Translations under genes and position numbers: made by a program
The notes under the pieces: generated by a model
The model's database searches: none
Seen by the model: only the letters and a program-made list of their open reading frames with translations
What the model was told of the DNA's origin: nothing
Assembly: GCF_013391805.1 (NCBI RefSeq)
Contig: NZ_CP058364.1
Location: 2,547,501 to 2,611,500 of the forward strand
Source of the DNA: Galbibacter sp. BG1
GTDB lineage: Bacteria > Bacteroidota > Bacteroidia > Flavobacteriales > Flavobacteriaceae
Length of the DNA: 64,000 bases
Direction: 5' to 3'
In this document: positions 44,997 to 53,396 of the stretch, piece by piece
Layout: every line of letters starts with the position of its first letter
How positions within the stretch are numbered: the stretch's first letter is position 1

Positions 44997-45604
44997 TAAA
45001 TCAAGCGTTCGTTTATAATTGTTCTTACAATATCAACGGCAACGGTGTTGTATCTATTATTTGGGATGATAATATCTGCATATTCTTTAGTGGGCTCGAT
45101 GAATTGCTGATGCATTGGTTTGAGGGTAGATTGGTAGCGCTCCAGAACTTCATCGATATCGCGGCCCCTTTCGTTAATATCCCTTTTAATCCTTCGTATC
45201 AATCGTTCATCAGAATCGGCGTGAACGTATATTTTAATATCAAAAAGCTCTCTTACTTTCGGATTTGTAAGTATTAGAATCCCTTCCACGATCATTACCT
45301 TTCGTGGATGCGTAAGAATTACATCTTTGGTGCGGTTGTGCTTTACAAAAGAATATACAGGCTGCTCGATGGTTTTGTTGTTTCTAAGATCTTCTAAATG
45401 TTGGTACAGGAGCTCAAAATCGATGGCCCGAGGGTGATCGAAGTTTATTTTTGTACGCTCTTCATAGCTTAAATGGGAAGTGTCGTTGTAATAGGAGTCT
45501 TGAGAGAGTACACCTACTTCATCCAGGGGGAGTTCGTTAATGATTTGATTTACCACTGTGGTTTTCCCGCAACCGGTTCCTCCAGCAATTCCTATTATGA
45601 GCAT
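44996..45604 (-). CDS. udk: Uridine kinase
   Basis: Phosphorylates uridine and cytidine to the monophosphates (pyrimidine salvage). The 202-aa protein has the P-loop GIAGGTGCGKTTVVNQI at the N-terminus, VGVLSQDSYYND, NFDHPRAIDFELL and the lid motif RRIKRDINERGRDIDEVLERY. Length matches the family. It starts with ATG at 45604 and is coupled to the downstream divIC-like gene by one-base overlap. Confidence 0.95.
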   Translation of the reverse strand: MLIIGIAGGTGCGKTTVVNQIINELPLDEVGVLSQDSYYNDTSHLSYEERTKINFDHPRAIDFELLYQHLEDLRNNKTIEQPVYSFVKHNRTKDVILTHPRKVMIVEGILILTNPKVRELFDIKIYVHADSDERLIRRIKRDINERGRDIDEVLERYQSTLKPMHQQFIEPTKEYADIIIPNNRYNTVAVDIVRTIINERLI

Positions 45605-45797
45605 AAAGTTTTATTTTTTACAAAAATATGAAATTTAGACCTTAAATATAACAGAAGATATAAACAGTTGGCTGGGTACCTTACTCGTTTGTTAAAGGAA
45701 TGAAAAAAGGATATTAAATATCTCATAAATAGGTATTTAAGTATTGTGCTGAGGTTGTTGGTTTCGTAAATTTAGGTAACCAATAAATAAAGCAGCT

Positions 45798-46133
45798 ATG
45801 AATAAGAAAGATTTAATTACCATTTTATACGAATGTGTGCGAACCTGTAACGAATGCGCCGATGCTTGTCTAACCGAGCCAAATAATATGAGTGAGTGCA
45901 TTCGTCTAGACCGTGTTTGCGCGAGCACATGTACAGCCTTGGCAGAAGTTTTATCTACGGAATTTAAAGAAATATCGGGATTGATCAACTTCTGTTTTTT
46001 TGTATGCCAGCAGTGCGAAAAGGAATGTTCGCAAAACTCAATGGAGCATTGTAAGAAATGTGCCGAACAATGCAGAAAATGTGCAAAAGCTTGCCAAGAG
46101 TATTTGCAAGAATCTATGATAAGTCAACAATAA
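45798..46133 (+). CDS. csp: Cytosolic copper-storage protein (Csp, four-helix-bundle)
   Basis: A 111-aa protein with 16 Cys, nearly all in CxxC/CxxxC spacing facing one core: CVRTCNECADAC near residue 13, CIRLDRVCASTC, CFFVCQQCEKEC and CKKCAEQCRKCAKAC. This is the DUF326/Csp four-helix bundle that binds many Cu(I) ions. No signal peptide or Tat motif, so it is the cytosolic Csp3 type. It is followed by a small Rho-N protein (11 bp) and a Cys-poor helical protein, all on the plus strand. Confidence 0.9.
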   Translation: MNKKDLITILYECVRTCNECADACLTEPNNMSECIRLDRVCASTCTALAEVLSTEFKEISGLINFCFFVCQQCEKECSQNSMEHCKKCAEQCRKCAKACQEYLQESMISQQ

Positions 46134-46144
46134 AAAACACAACG

Positions 46145-46384
46145 ATGCCAAATCCAAGAATTAAGAACGAAGATCAATATGAAGCCTTGCGGGACAAGGG
46201 CTACAGCAAAGAAAAATCGGCTAGGATAGCCAATACTCCAGACGCTGGAGAAAAGGGAGGAAAAGCCAAGAAATATGAAGAGTGGACTAAAGATGAACTG
46301 TATGAACAGGCAAAAAATGTTGGCATTGACGGCCGTTCCAAGATGAATAAAAAAGAGCTTATTAAAGCCCTTCGCTCCAACTAA
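46145..46384 (+). CDS. Rho termination factor N-terminal-like small protein
   Basis: A 79-aa basic protein. Start chosen at ATG 46145 (MPNPRIKNEDQYEALRDKGY), because the longer frame runs back into csp. The first half (YEALRDKGYSKEKSARIANTP) is a module widespread in small bacterial proteins; the second half (EEWTKDELYEQAKNVGIDGRSKMNKKELIKAL) is the SAP-like Rho-N domain that can bind nucleic acid. Likely a small nucleic-acid-associated or stress protein; cotranscribed with csp (11-bp gap). Confidence 0.82.
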   Translation: MPNPRIKNEDQYEALRDKGYSKEKSARIANTPDAGEKGGKAKKYEEWTKDELYEQAKNVGIDGRSKMNKKELIKALRSN

Positions 46385-46416
46385 ATATAAGTGTTTAATT
46401 TCTAATCAACTGAGTA

Positions 46417-46758
46417 ATGAATAGTTTGTATAACACATGTGTGGAAACCAACGAGAAATGCATTGAGTTATTAAAGAAATCAACTACGACCTTACCTACC
46501 AACGGTAACGAAAACGTTCTGCGGGAACTTAAAAATCTAATAGAGTTATATCAGATCAACGCTAAATTACTCAAGGCAAAAAATAGATTTACCAGTAAAC
46601 ATTGTGCTTATTGCATACAGGAAACCGAAAATTTTCTTGTCAATCAAGGTTCAAACAAAAGATTAAGAAGCCTAAATTTTATGCTTCGAAAACTTATAAA
46701 AGATTGTGAGAAAGTATTACAAACGGCCAACAGAAATAATTTTGAAAAAGCGGTGTAA
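46417..46758 (+). CDS. Small helical protein, possible diverged Csp relative
   Basis: A 113-aa soluble, helical, basic protein of unknown function. It opens MNSLYNTCVETNEKCIELLKK; spacing and start echo Csp (CxxxxxxC in the first helix), and it contains C63/C66 (HCAYCIQE) and C97, five Cys in all versus 16 in Csp. Length (113 vs 111 aa) and position 33 bp after the Rho-N gene suggest a diverged four-helix-bundle relative that has lost most copper sites, but this is inference. Ends 8 bp before the convergent Rieske gene. Confidence 0.6.
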   Translation: MNSLYNTCVETNEKCIELLKKSTTTLPTNGNENVLRELKNLIELYQINAKLLKAKNRFTSKHCAYCIQETENFLVNQGSNKRLRSLNFMLRKLIKDCEKVLQTANRNNFEKAV

Positions 46759-46765
46759 CCATTTA

Positions 46766-47302
46766 TTATTCCTCATAAATACGTAAAATGTCTCCGTTTA
46801 ATTCGGTTTTGTAAATATAGAGTGTATTGCTGGTTACATTGTTGGTTGGGGTGCCACTTAGGTCGTATCTCGAGCCGTGTACACTGCAAGAAAAGGCCTC
46901 ATCGGTACCATCTTTTTCGTAAACAATTTGGTAATTTCCTTCATGCGGACATTCGCGGGTAGCGGCCACAAAATTCCCCTCCAGGTTTCTAGCAATTACA
47001 ATTTCATTTTTAATGATGAAACCCCCTTTATCCTTTAGAGGTTCGGCTTCTGCAGTGGTAAGATCTATGGTGAAATCCACTTTTTCGGGTTCGTTGTCGC
47101 CGCCTTGATCTCCATTGCCCTGTTCGCCGTTTCCATCTCCTCCTGTATCTGGATTATCTTCATCGGGGTTCTCGGCATTTGGATCTTCTTCCATGACTTC
47201 TTCAACATCATCAGAAGCATTGCTGGAACAGCTCACACAGGGAAAAACAAGTGCGAAAGCCGCACCGGCACCCAGGGATTTAAGGAATTTTTTTCTTTCC
47301 AT
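46766..47302 (-). CDS. Rieske [2Fe-2S] lipoprotein
   Basis: A 178-aa exported protein. The N-terminus MERKKFLKSLGAGAAFALVFPC has an RKKF start and hydrophobic core with a Cys in VFPCVSCSS that may be lipidated. A Gly/Asn/Asp-rich acidic linker (about residues 30-70) precedes a Rieske domain with cluster ligands in ECPHEG (Cys, His) and FSCSVHGSRYD (Cys, His). It probably carries electrons in the periplasm or at the membrane; partner unknown. Single gene, convergent with the csp group. Confidence 0.88.
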   Translation of the reverse strand: MERKKFLKSLGAGAAFALVFPCVSCSSNASDDVEEVMEEDPNAENPDEDNPDTGGDGNGEQGNGDQGGDNEPEKVDFTIDLTTAEAEPLKDKGGFIIKNEIVIARNLEGNFVAATRECPHEGNYQIVYEKDGTDEAFSCSVHGSRYDLSGTPTNNVTSNTLYIYKTELNGDILRIYEE

Positions 47303-47540
47303 AACATTTAGGTTTAAGAACAGTAGGTTATTCTTGTTTTGGGACGATAAATATAAAGATTTTAAATGAATTTTGGGATTACATCTTTTTTTAGTGTCGT
47401 TGGGAGCCGTCTTTGGTCGGAAAGAGAGTGGTTAATAAGTAGCCAGTAGGCAAATTGGTTATTGAACACAGCATACTATGAACTAAAAAATTGTTCCTTT
47501 TAAAACTTTGCAATTCTTTATGGTCGATGTCTAATGATAA

Positions 47541-49697
47541 TCACCGTTTTAGGCTGAAATGACCTTTGAAATCGCGTCCATCTTCCAGCTTTACACGAAA
47601 CCAATAATCGGAAGCAGGGAGGTCGATTCCATTATAGGTGCCATCCCATCCTTTACTGGTAGGATCTAGTTGTTTTACCAGTTTACCATAACGGTCGAAA
47701 ATGTATATCAGCGAATTGGCTTGGGTAAAGGCATTAATACCGGCTATTTGCCAGTAGTCGTTAATAGCATCTCCATTGGGGGTAAAAAACTTGTCGTAGC
47801 CAATTATGGAAATTGTTTTAGAAACAATACCACATCCATTTTTATCGCGTACAAAAATTTCGGTAAAGCCATCACTCACATTTTCAAAGATATTCCCGTC
47901 TTGATAAGGCCCTGAAATATCCCCAATACTAAATTCGTAATCACCATCACCTTCAACAAAAACGGTAATTCTATTGTTTTCAGAAATATCCTCAACCAAA
48001 GGCTCCGGATTTAAAGTGGCGATATTGGAAGGTAAGATTTCGAAGTTTTTAACGCTGGTGCAGGTACGGGTAACACCAAAGGAATTATACACTCGGCTTG
48101 CTTCTAGAAAATAGTTGCCCGTTTGTGCAATAGGGGTGTTCTCATTGGTGCTTACTACTTTTTCGGTACCATCGTCTGCCACATATACCCATTTATAGCT
48201 ATCGAACCCAGCATTAGCGGTGAGCGTAAGTGTGGGGTTGTTAAGGCATAGTAAGGGAAGAGGATCGGGAAGAATAATTTTCGGTTTTTCATCGACTACC
48301 AAATTGAATTCTTCAATGTCTTGACATTCATTGTTGTCTTCTATGCGGACATAAATAACGCTGTTTTCAGAAATAATTTCTTCAGCTGTAATCTCATTCA
48401 ATTCCAGAGAGGCATCTTCCCTGGTATAAAATAGGGACACGTCTAGATTTGGGTAAGCATTTTCTTTTATTTCCCGAAGGTTGAAAGTACCATCGACAAT
48501 CAGGTCATTTTCATCTCTATCGCAAGAAAAATAAGGACCGCTCTGGGTTAAGCTTGCAGTAGTGCTATTTACTTTTAGTAACAATTCGGCGTCTTTTGTA
48601 CAATTGTTGGAATTAATTACCCGGGCATAAATAGTTTGGTTATTGCTTCCCACGAAACGCTCTGGATCGCTAATGGGATTGTTGTTGGTGCGGTTATTTG
48701 CCGAACTAAAATAGATCACCCGATTGTTAGTGTTGTTATTGGTAATCTGCAAGTCGGCTTGGTTTAAGTTGAAGGTGGTAATTCCATCCGTAGAGTTACC
48801 AAGATCGAGATCACACTGCACGAGGGTTGTATTTAATGCCTCCGGATTTTTATAGGCTGCGATGTTAAAACTAGTGAGATCGAAACAGCCATTCACGTTG
48901 GTTACCCGTGCATGTATTTCTTTGCTCGCATCGGTAAGGGTTACAGGAGCGGTTATCGGGTTGGTATTATCGTTGGCATCCATTAAGGTTTCAAAAAAGG
49001 CAATACTATTATTGGCATTACTGTTAATTTGAGCGGAAAGGGAATATAGATCGAAGGTGTTGCTTCCGCTATCGTTACAAAGGGTTATGTCGGCAACGGT
49101 GTTAGCAACGGGCGCTGGTGGAAAGGGAGAGCCGCCGGTAACGGCAGTCCCTGTCCACTCAATATCAAAGCCTCCATCTCCTATGGGTCTATCGATTACT
49201 ATAAAATAAGAATCGCCAACAGCTACATCGAGAGAGCGAACATATCCATTGCCAAGTTCTCCAGGGCCTTCCGAGGTGTCGGTTTCTGTGTCGTTCATCC
49301 CGGTAAGGTTACTGGTTTGCCCGGCCGCTATAGGATTGGTGGTAGAGCAGCGGATGGAAGCTCCCAAATTGGTACAAGTTGCTGTTGGGCCGTAAATAAA
49401 AAAATCGTAATCTACTTCGAGATCGGTCTTGGTAGGTTTTAAGGTAAAACCAAGCGTCCCGGCTTTTACAATATTAATCTTTAACCACAAACTGTTGTGC
49501 TCAAAACTTGAGCAAGTGTTATTGGTTCCCAGTTCTTGAATACCAATACCATCGGCATTGCTGCTTATCTTGCTGCTTCCGCATACCGTTATGGCATTTA
49601 CACAATCGTTGGGTAGATTATTTGTTTGCCCATAGAATAATGTATGACAAGCAAATAAAAAAAAGATTAGGAATGAAAACTTATAGTTGGTTAACAT
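47541..49697 (-). CDS. Secreted protein with T9SS type B sorting domain
   Basis: A 718-aa secreted protein. Signal peptide to about residue 23 (FLFACHTLFYGQ), then a cysteine-containing domain (NDCVNAITVCGSS ... DYDFFIYGPTATC) and several beta-rich repeats with YSLSAQI/FNLNQADL-type segments. The last ~85 residues are the gliding-motility-associated type B C-terminal domain: KFFTPNGDAINDYWQI, IYIFDRYGKLVKQL, GWDGTYNG and LPASDYWFRVKL. It should be exported by the type IX system and anchored or released at the surface. It starts 8 bp after the ABC permease gene ends. Confidence 0.92.
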   Translation of the reverse strand: MLTNYKFSFLIFFLFACHTLFYGQTNNLPNDCVNAITVCGSSKISSNADGIGIQELGTNNTCSSFEHNSLWLKINIVKAGTLGFTLKPTKTDLEVDYDFFIYGPTATCTNLGASIRCSTTNPIAAGQTSNLTGMNDTETDTSEGPGELGNGYVRSLDVAVGDSYFIVIDRPIGDGGFDIEWTGTAVTGGSPFPPAPVANTVADITLCNDSGSNTFDLYSLSAQINSNANNSIAFFETLMDANDNTNPITAPVTLTDASKEIHARVTNVNGCFDLTSFNIAAYKNPEALNTTLVQCDLDLGNSTDGITTFNLNQADLQITNNNTNNRVIYFSSANNRTNNNPISDPERFVGSNNQTIYARVINSNNCTKDAELLLKVNSTTASLTQSGPYFSCDRDENDLIVDGTFNLREIKENAYPNLDVSLFYTREDASLELNEITAEEIISENSVIYVRIEDNNECQDIEEFNLVVDEKPKIILPDPLPLLCLNNPTLTLTANAGFDSYKWVYVADDGTEKVVSTNENTPIAQTGNYFLEASRVYNSFGVTRTCTSVKNFEILPSNIATLNPEPLVEDISENNRITVFVEGDGDYEFSIGDISGPYQDGNIFENVSDGFTEIFVRDKNGCGIVSKTISIIGYDKFFTPNGDAINDYWQIAGINAFTQANSLIYIFDRYGKLVKQLDPTSKGWDGTYNGIDLPASDYWFRVKLEDGRDFKGHFSLKR

Positions 49698-49705
49698 TTA
49701 TTCAC

Positions 49706-50536
49706 TTATAAATCGCGTTTTTTAAGCAATGCATAAGATAGATAAATAAATAGAAACGTCCATACCAAAACAATTAAGATTTCATACCAATGTACCGCAT
49801 AATCTTTTACATAAGATTCCCCAATTTGGTTGGCTACCGATTGCACTGCACCCAGCCTGCTAAAAGGTTCTTTTATAAGATTGCTCATGGCTTCCAATGG
49901 GAGGAATTGTGTAATTCGTTGGGTGATTACATCGGTTGTTTGCCATCTTATAAGTCCGTAAATAATGCCTTCTATTACTTGCCAAAGAATTAAAAAGCCA
50001 AGGGCAAAGGCAGATCTTTTTACAAAAATCCCTAGAAATAAACAGAAGGAGAAAAACCCCAATAGCTTTACAAAGAAGGCTACAAGGTAGCCAAGTCCAG
50101 AGAATATGATGCTAAGTTCATTGTAATCGGAATAAATGAGCCCCAATATGAAAGAAACTATAAAAATAAAAACCGTAGAGGCTGCAGCGAAGAGCACTAC
50201 CGTAATGAATTTGGATAATATAAACTCCTTTTTGCTCAGCCCGTCAATAAGGTTTTGCTTTATGGTTTTATTGCTGTATTCGTTAGACATCATGGAAACA
50301 ATAACAATTGCCAGAAAGAGTTTAAAAAATGCGGCTATGTAGGTGTTAAAGTGCCAAATGTAGGGGAAGTTGAATATACCTTGGTCGGCCAATTGAAAAT
50401 GGACATCCCCAATATCGAACTTAACCGTGGCGAAAAGCGCAATAAAAGTAAGAAGCACAAAATAGGCAATTATTAATATTCTGCTCGATCGGTTGTTCCA
50501 AAGTTTTATAAATTCTATTTGTAGCAGTCGTAGCAT
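49706..50536 (-). CDS. ABC-2-type transporter permease
   Basis: A 276-aa inner-membrane protein with about six hydrophobic helices: RILIIAYFVLLTFIALFATV, FKLFLAIVIVSMMSNEYSNKTIKQNLIDG (the conserved E-Y-x-N-K-T-I motif of this family), LGLIY..., LALGFLILWQVIEGIIYGL and a final VLVWTFLFIYLSYAL. Resembles permeases of BcrAB/linearmycin-type exporters. Its start overlaps the ATPase gene by one base. Confidence 0.88.
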   Translation of the reverse strand: MLRLLQIEFIKLWNNRSSRILIIAYFVLLTFIALFATVKFDIGDVHFQLADQGIFNFPYIWHFNTYIAAFFKLFLAIVIVSMMSNEYSNKTIKQNLIDGLSKKEFILSKFITVVLFAAASTVFIFIVSFILGLIYSDYNELSIIFSGLGYLVAFFVKLLGFFSFCLFLGIFVKRSAFALGFLILWQVIEGIIYGLIRWQTTDVITQRITQFLPLEAMSNLIKEPFSRLGAVQSVANQIGESYVKDYAVHWYEILIVLVWTFLFIYLSYALLKKRDL

Positions 50537-51438
50537 TAGTTGGATTGATTTTTTGTTAATGTTAAGAATTGTTCCTCCAAACTTTCTTTTCTCTTTACCA
50601 AGTGTGAAAGCACGATGCCTTTTTCAAACATAAACTTGTTGAAAGTACTGGCGTCCATGGGTTCGTTTAAGAATGCAGTGATTATTCCATTTTCGTTTTT
50701 TAGTGATCCGAAAGCGGGATTGGTTTCAAGGATTTGAAGCAAAGCCGCTTCATTTTCAGCTTTTAATTCAAAAAATCCGTGACTGGCAACCATTTCGTCC
50801 ACCCGGCCCGAATATAATTTCTGTCCTTTTCTTAAAATGATAACGTGCGAACAGACCTTTTCCACTTCATCCAAAAGGTGGGAGGCAAGCAGAATGGTAG
50901 TTCCCGCAGCTGCAATTTTTTTGATGATTTCCCGAATTTTATGAATTCCCTGCGGATCGAGTCCGTTGGTAGGTTCATCAAGAATAAGGATTTCGGGGTC
51001 ATTCAAGAGGGCAGAGGCAATTGCCAAACGCTGTTTCATCCCGAGGGAATACGTTTTAAAATTACTGTCTTTACGGTCTAGAAGACCTACCAACTCCAAT
51101 TTTTCTTCTATTTTATCCTCGGAAACCTCCTTAATTTTACAAACCAACTTTAAATTTTGAACCGCCGACATATATGGGTAAAAGTTGGGGCGCTCTATAA
51201 TGGCACCCACTTTTTTTAATGCCTGATGAGTGGAGGTATTACCATCGAACCAATGGAAGTCTCCCGATGTTTTGTTCACCACATTGAGTACAATGCCCAA
51301 TGTGGTAGACTTCCCGCTACCGTTGGGACCCAATATCCCGTATACATTTCCTTTTTTAATAGTGAAGGATAGATCGCTTACCGCTGTGAGAAAATCAAAT
51401 TTCTTGGTAAGGTTATTTACCGTGAGAATAGTTTCCAA
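50536..51438 (-). CDS. ABC transporter ATP-binding protein
   Basis: A 300-aa ATPase paired with the next permease. Walker A GPNGSGKSTTLGI, signature YSLGMKQRLAIASALL, Walker B EILILDEPTNGLDP and H-loop LASHLLDEV are all intact. The last ~80 residues (DEMVASHGFFELKAENEAALLQ) are the accessory domain typical of BcrA/CcmA-like subunits. Substrate could be a peptide, antibiotic or lipid; the downstream T9SS cargo gene is a possible clue but not decisive. Confidence 0.92.
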   Translation of the reverse strand: METILTVNNLTKKFDFLTAVSDLSFTIKKGNVYGILGPNGSGKSTTLGIVLNVVNKTSGDFHWFDGNTSTHQALKKVGAIIERPNFYPYMSAVQNLKLVCKIKEVSEDKIEEKLELVGLLDRKDSNFKTYSLGMKQRLAIASALLNDPEILILDEPTNGLDPQGIHKIREIIKKIAAAGTTILLASHLLDEVEKVCSHVIILRKGQKLYSGRVDEMVASHGFFELKAENEAALLQILETNPAFGSLKNENGIITAFLNEPMDASTFNKFMFEKGIVLSHLVKRKESLEEQFLTLTKNQSN

Positions 51439-51537
51439 AATTTCTTTATTTGAGTTGATTCTATTAACTTGACGAATTCGCCATGGAATTGTTACAATAA
51501 TATAGATTAAATTTGACTAAATAATGATATTTGAAGT

Positions 51538-52608
51538 ATGAGTGAAAAATTAATGTCGAAAAAGAAACCATCGTATCCAGTAAACGAACGCCTTTTGGCA
51601 TATTTGGAGCGCTATAATAGAACCACAAAGATCCCAATATCTTATGACGATTTATTGCGTTTCTCTGGTTCTGTGGTGGTTTACGATGAAGATGATAACG
51701 ATACACTATGGATACGGGTCTATTATTCTGAATTTGAACGCCCCGAAATTGACTATCATTTAAAGCAGGTGTATACCCTAATATTTTCCGATGGTAATGA
51801 AGATATTTTTCAGTACCTCAATATCGATGCTATCGACTTTTGTACGTTTGGAAATTCGCAACCCTTCCGTATAAAAGTTCGAAATATTCTAAATGATAAC
51901 TACACCTATATTTATGTGAAAAAGGCGGATGCTTCGAGGGTGTATGGCCTGGAGCTGGAGCATATTCTCTCCCCAAACCGTATGAATTTTGCCGTATACC
52001 ATGATACCTTAATAGAGGAACATATTTCTGGAATTCCTGGGGATGAGTTTATAAAAACGGCCTTGCCCAGCTGTACGGATATTCAAAAAAGCCAGATAGC
52101 CAAAGAGTTTGTAAAATTTAACGAACGCTGTATGATAAGGCTTTTGGGCGATATGCGTTCTTACAATTATGTCATTATCCCGGTGCACGATTTCGATAAT
52201 GTAATATTTAAGATTCGCGCCATCGATTTCGATCAGCAGTGCTACGAGGGGAATTTTAAAGTATACAAACCTCAATTTTTTAAAGAGAACTACCAGATGG
52301 TAAAAATGGTAGAAGAGCGTTTAAAACCTGCATCTATTGAACAATACAAAAAAGAAGAGCGTTCACTCTTGGCAAAGCGTATCTTAACTACTAAAAAGCG
52401 TTTAAAGGCACTGTTGAGGTGTATGGTAAACGACCATATTACAACCCCAGAAAACTTAGAAGAATTAAAATTGGAGCTTTACAATTACACCCTGGACATG
52501 AAATTTAAAAGATGCCGATCGATGGGGCAGGTGGTAAGGGTGGCCTTGGAGTTTGTAAGGAGAAATTACGAAGATGTAAGTATGAAAAGGTTGTTGCATG
52601 ATAATTGA
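51538..52608 (+). CDS. Conserved hypothetical protein with kinase-like motif order
   Basis: A 356-residue soluble protein, which I do not recognise as a named family. It carries, in protein-kinase-fold order: a Lys-containing strand YTYIYVKKAD (K128), a following Glu-rich helix GLELEHIL (near 138-143), a catalytic-loop-like GDMRSYN (D205, N210) and a metal-loop-like RAIDFDQQ (D230, D232). Spacing resembles aminoglycoside phosphotransferases (HGDxxxxN, then IDF), though the His is missing. The C-terminal ~110 residues are helical and basic. Transcribed alone, divergent from the ABC genes. Function is inference only. Confidence 0.7.
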   Translation: MSEKLMSKKKPSYPVNERLLAYLERYNRTTKIPISYDDLLRFSGSVVVYDEDDNDTLWIRVYYSEFERPEIDYHLKQVYTLIFSDGNEDIFQYLNIDAIDFCTFGNSQPFRIKVRNILNDNYTYIYVKKADASRVYGLELEHILSPNRMNFAVYHDTLIEEHISGIPGDEFIKTALPSCTDIQKSQIAKEFVKFNERCMIRLLGDMRSYNYVIIPVHDFDNVIFKIRAIDFDQQCYEGNFKVYKPQFFKENYQMVKMVEERLKPASIEQYKKEERSLLAKRILTTKKRLKALLRCMVNDHITTPENLEELKLELYNYTLDMKFKRCRSMGQVVRVALEFVRRNYEDVSMKRLLHDN

Positions 52609-52655
52609 AAAATGCTTTAGTTTAAAATAGCATTGAAATTAGCTATTAAAAAATT

Positions 52656-52745
52656 ACTGGGACAATGCGCCCTTCCTGCCTACTGGCGGGTACTTTGTCT
52701 AAGTTTATCCTGAGCGAAGACGAAGGATTGCTTTTGGGCGAGCAA
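52656..52745. repeat. Hairpin-rich intergenic repeat-like sequence
   Basis: This part of the 280-bp gap contains CCTGCCTACTGGCGGG (stem CCTGCC/GGCGGG with one wobble pair) and TCCTGAGCGAAGACGAAGGA, a string I associate with dispersed intergenic repeats in flavobacterial genomes. GC content is above that of its flanks. It has no open frame of note. The rest of the gap is AT-rich with nothing I can name. Confidence 0.4.
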
Positions 52746-52886
52746 AAGAAACCGACGTAGGAGGTTCATGAATACAATTAATAACAAATGAAAATTTAAT
52801 GAACTAAATGAAAGAACCTTTTAAGAATCGAAAAATACGTCTTTCGCTTTTAGAACAGAAATGCTAAGACTTTAAAAAATAAAAAA

Positions 52887-53264
52887 ATGGGATTATTCAA
52901 TAAAATTCTGGGAAATGCCAGTGAAATTTCCGTAGAGAAATTAAAAGAAAAATACGGTCGACTTCTAATTGAAAGTGAAGAAGTGGAGTTGGGATTTAAA
53001 CTACTTCGGGATGTTTTTATGTTTACCAACAAACGGCTTATTTTAATTGATGTACAGGGATTAACCGGTAGTAAGGTAGAATATAAATCAATGCCCTATA
53101 AAAATATCTCACGGTTTTCGTTGGAAACGGCAGGGACATTCGACTTGGATGCAGAACTTAAAATTTGGATTTCCAGTGAAAATATTCCTTCGGTGAGTAA
53201 ACGCTTCAATAAAAGTATTGATGTTTATGCAGTACAGCGGTATTTAGCCGGTAAGGTGATGTAA
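52887..53264 (+). CDS. Bacterial PH-domain protein
   Basis: A 125-aa cytoplasmic protein with one bacterial pleckstrin-homology-like domain (residues about 25-122): EVELGFKLLRDVFMFTNKRLILIDVQGLTGSKVEYKS and PYKNISRFSLETAGTFDLDAELKIWISS match the YvbH/bPH_1 pattern. No lipid-binding role is proven for these proteins; some act in stress responses. It follows the repeat-bearing gap and is convergent with the porin gene across a minus-strand terminator. Confidence 0.88.
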   Translation: MGLFNKILGNASEISVEKLKEKYGRLLIESEEVELGFKLLRDVFMFTNKRLILIDVQGLTGSKVEYKSMPYKNISRFSLETAGTFDLDAELKIWISSENIPSVSKRFNKSIDVYAVQRYLAGKVM

Positions 53265-53297
53265 TAGTGCTGCGATATTTTTGATAGTTATAATCAT

Positions 53298-53325
53298 AAA
53301 AAAACCTGGCGGAGCCACCGCCAGG
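53298..53325 (-). terminator. Terminator of the porin / ammonium-transport operon
   Basis: CCTGGCGG (53305-53312) pairs with CCGCCAGG (53318-53325) with a 5-nt loop. On the minus strand it is followed by a T-run, so it ends the glnK-amt-porin transcript. A second palindrome, GTAACC-CTAA-GGTTAC (53330-53345), lies just inside. Confidence 0.85.
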
Positions 53326-53396
53326 CTTTGTAACCCTAAGGTTACCACTTAGAACGAGTAAACGGCTATCTGTAAATTTCTTTTTACGTTTGGTGG

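Noticed and set aside
52613-52655. Short coding gene in the gap after the kinase-like protein
   Set aside because: No frame with start and leader of meaningful length; only the repeat-like hairpins are notable.
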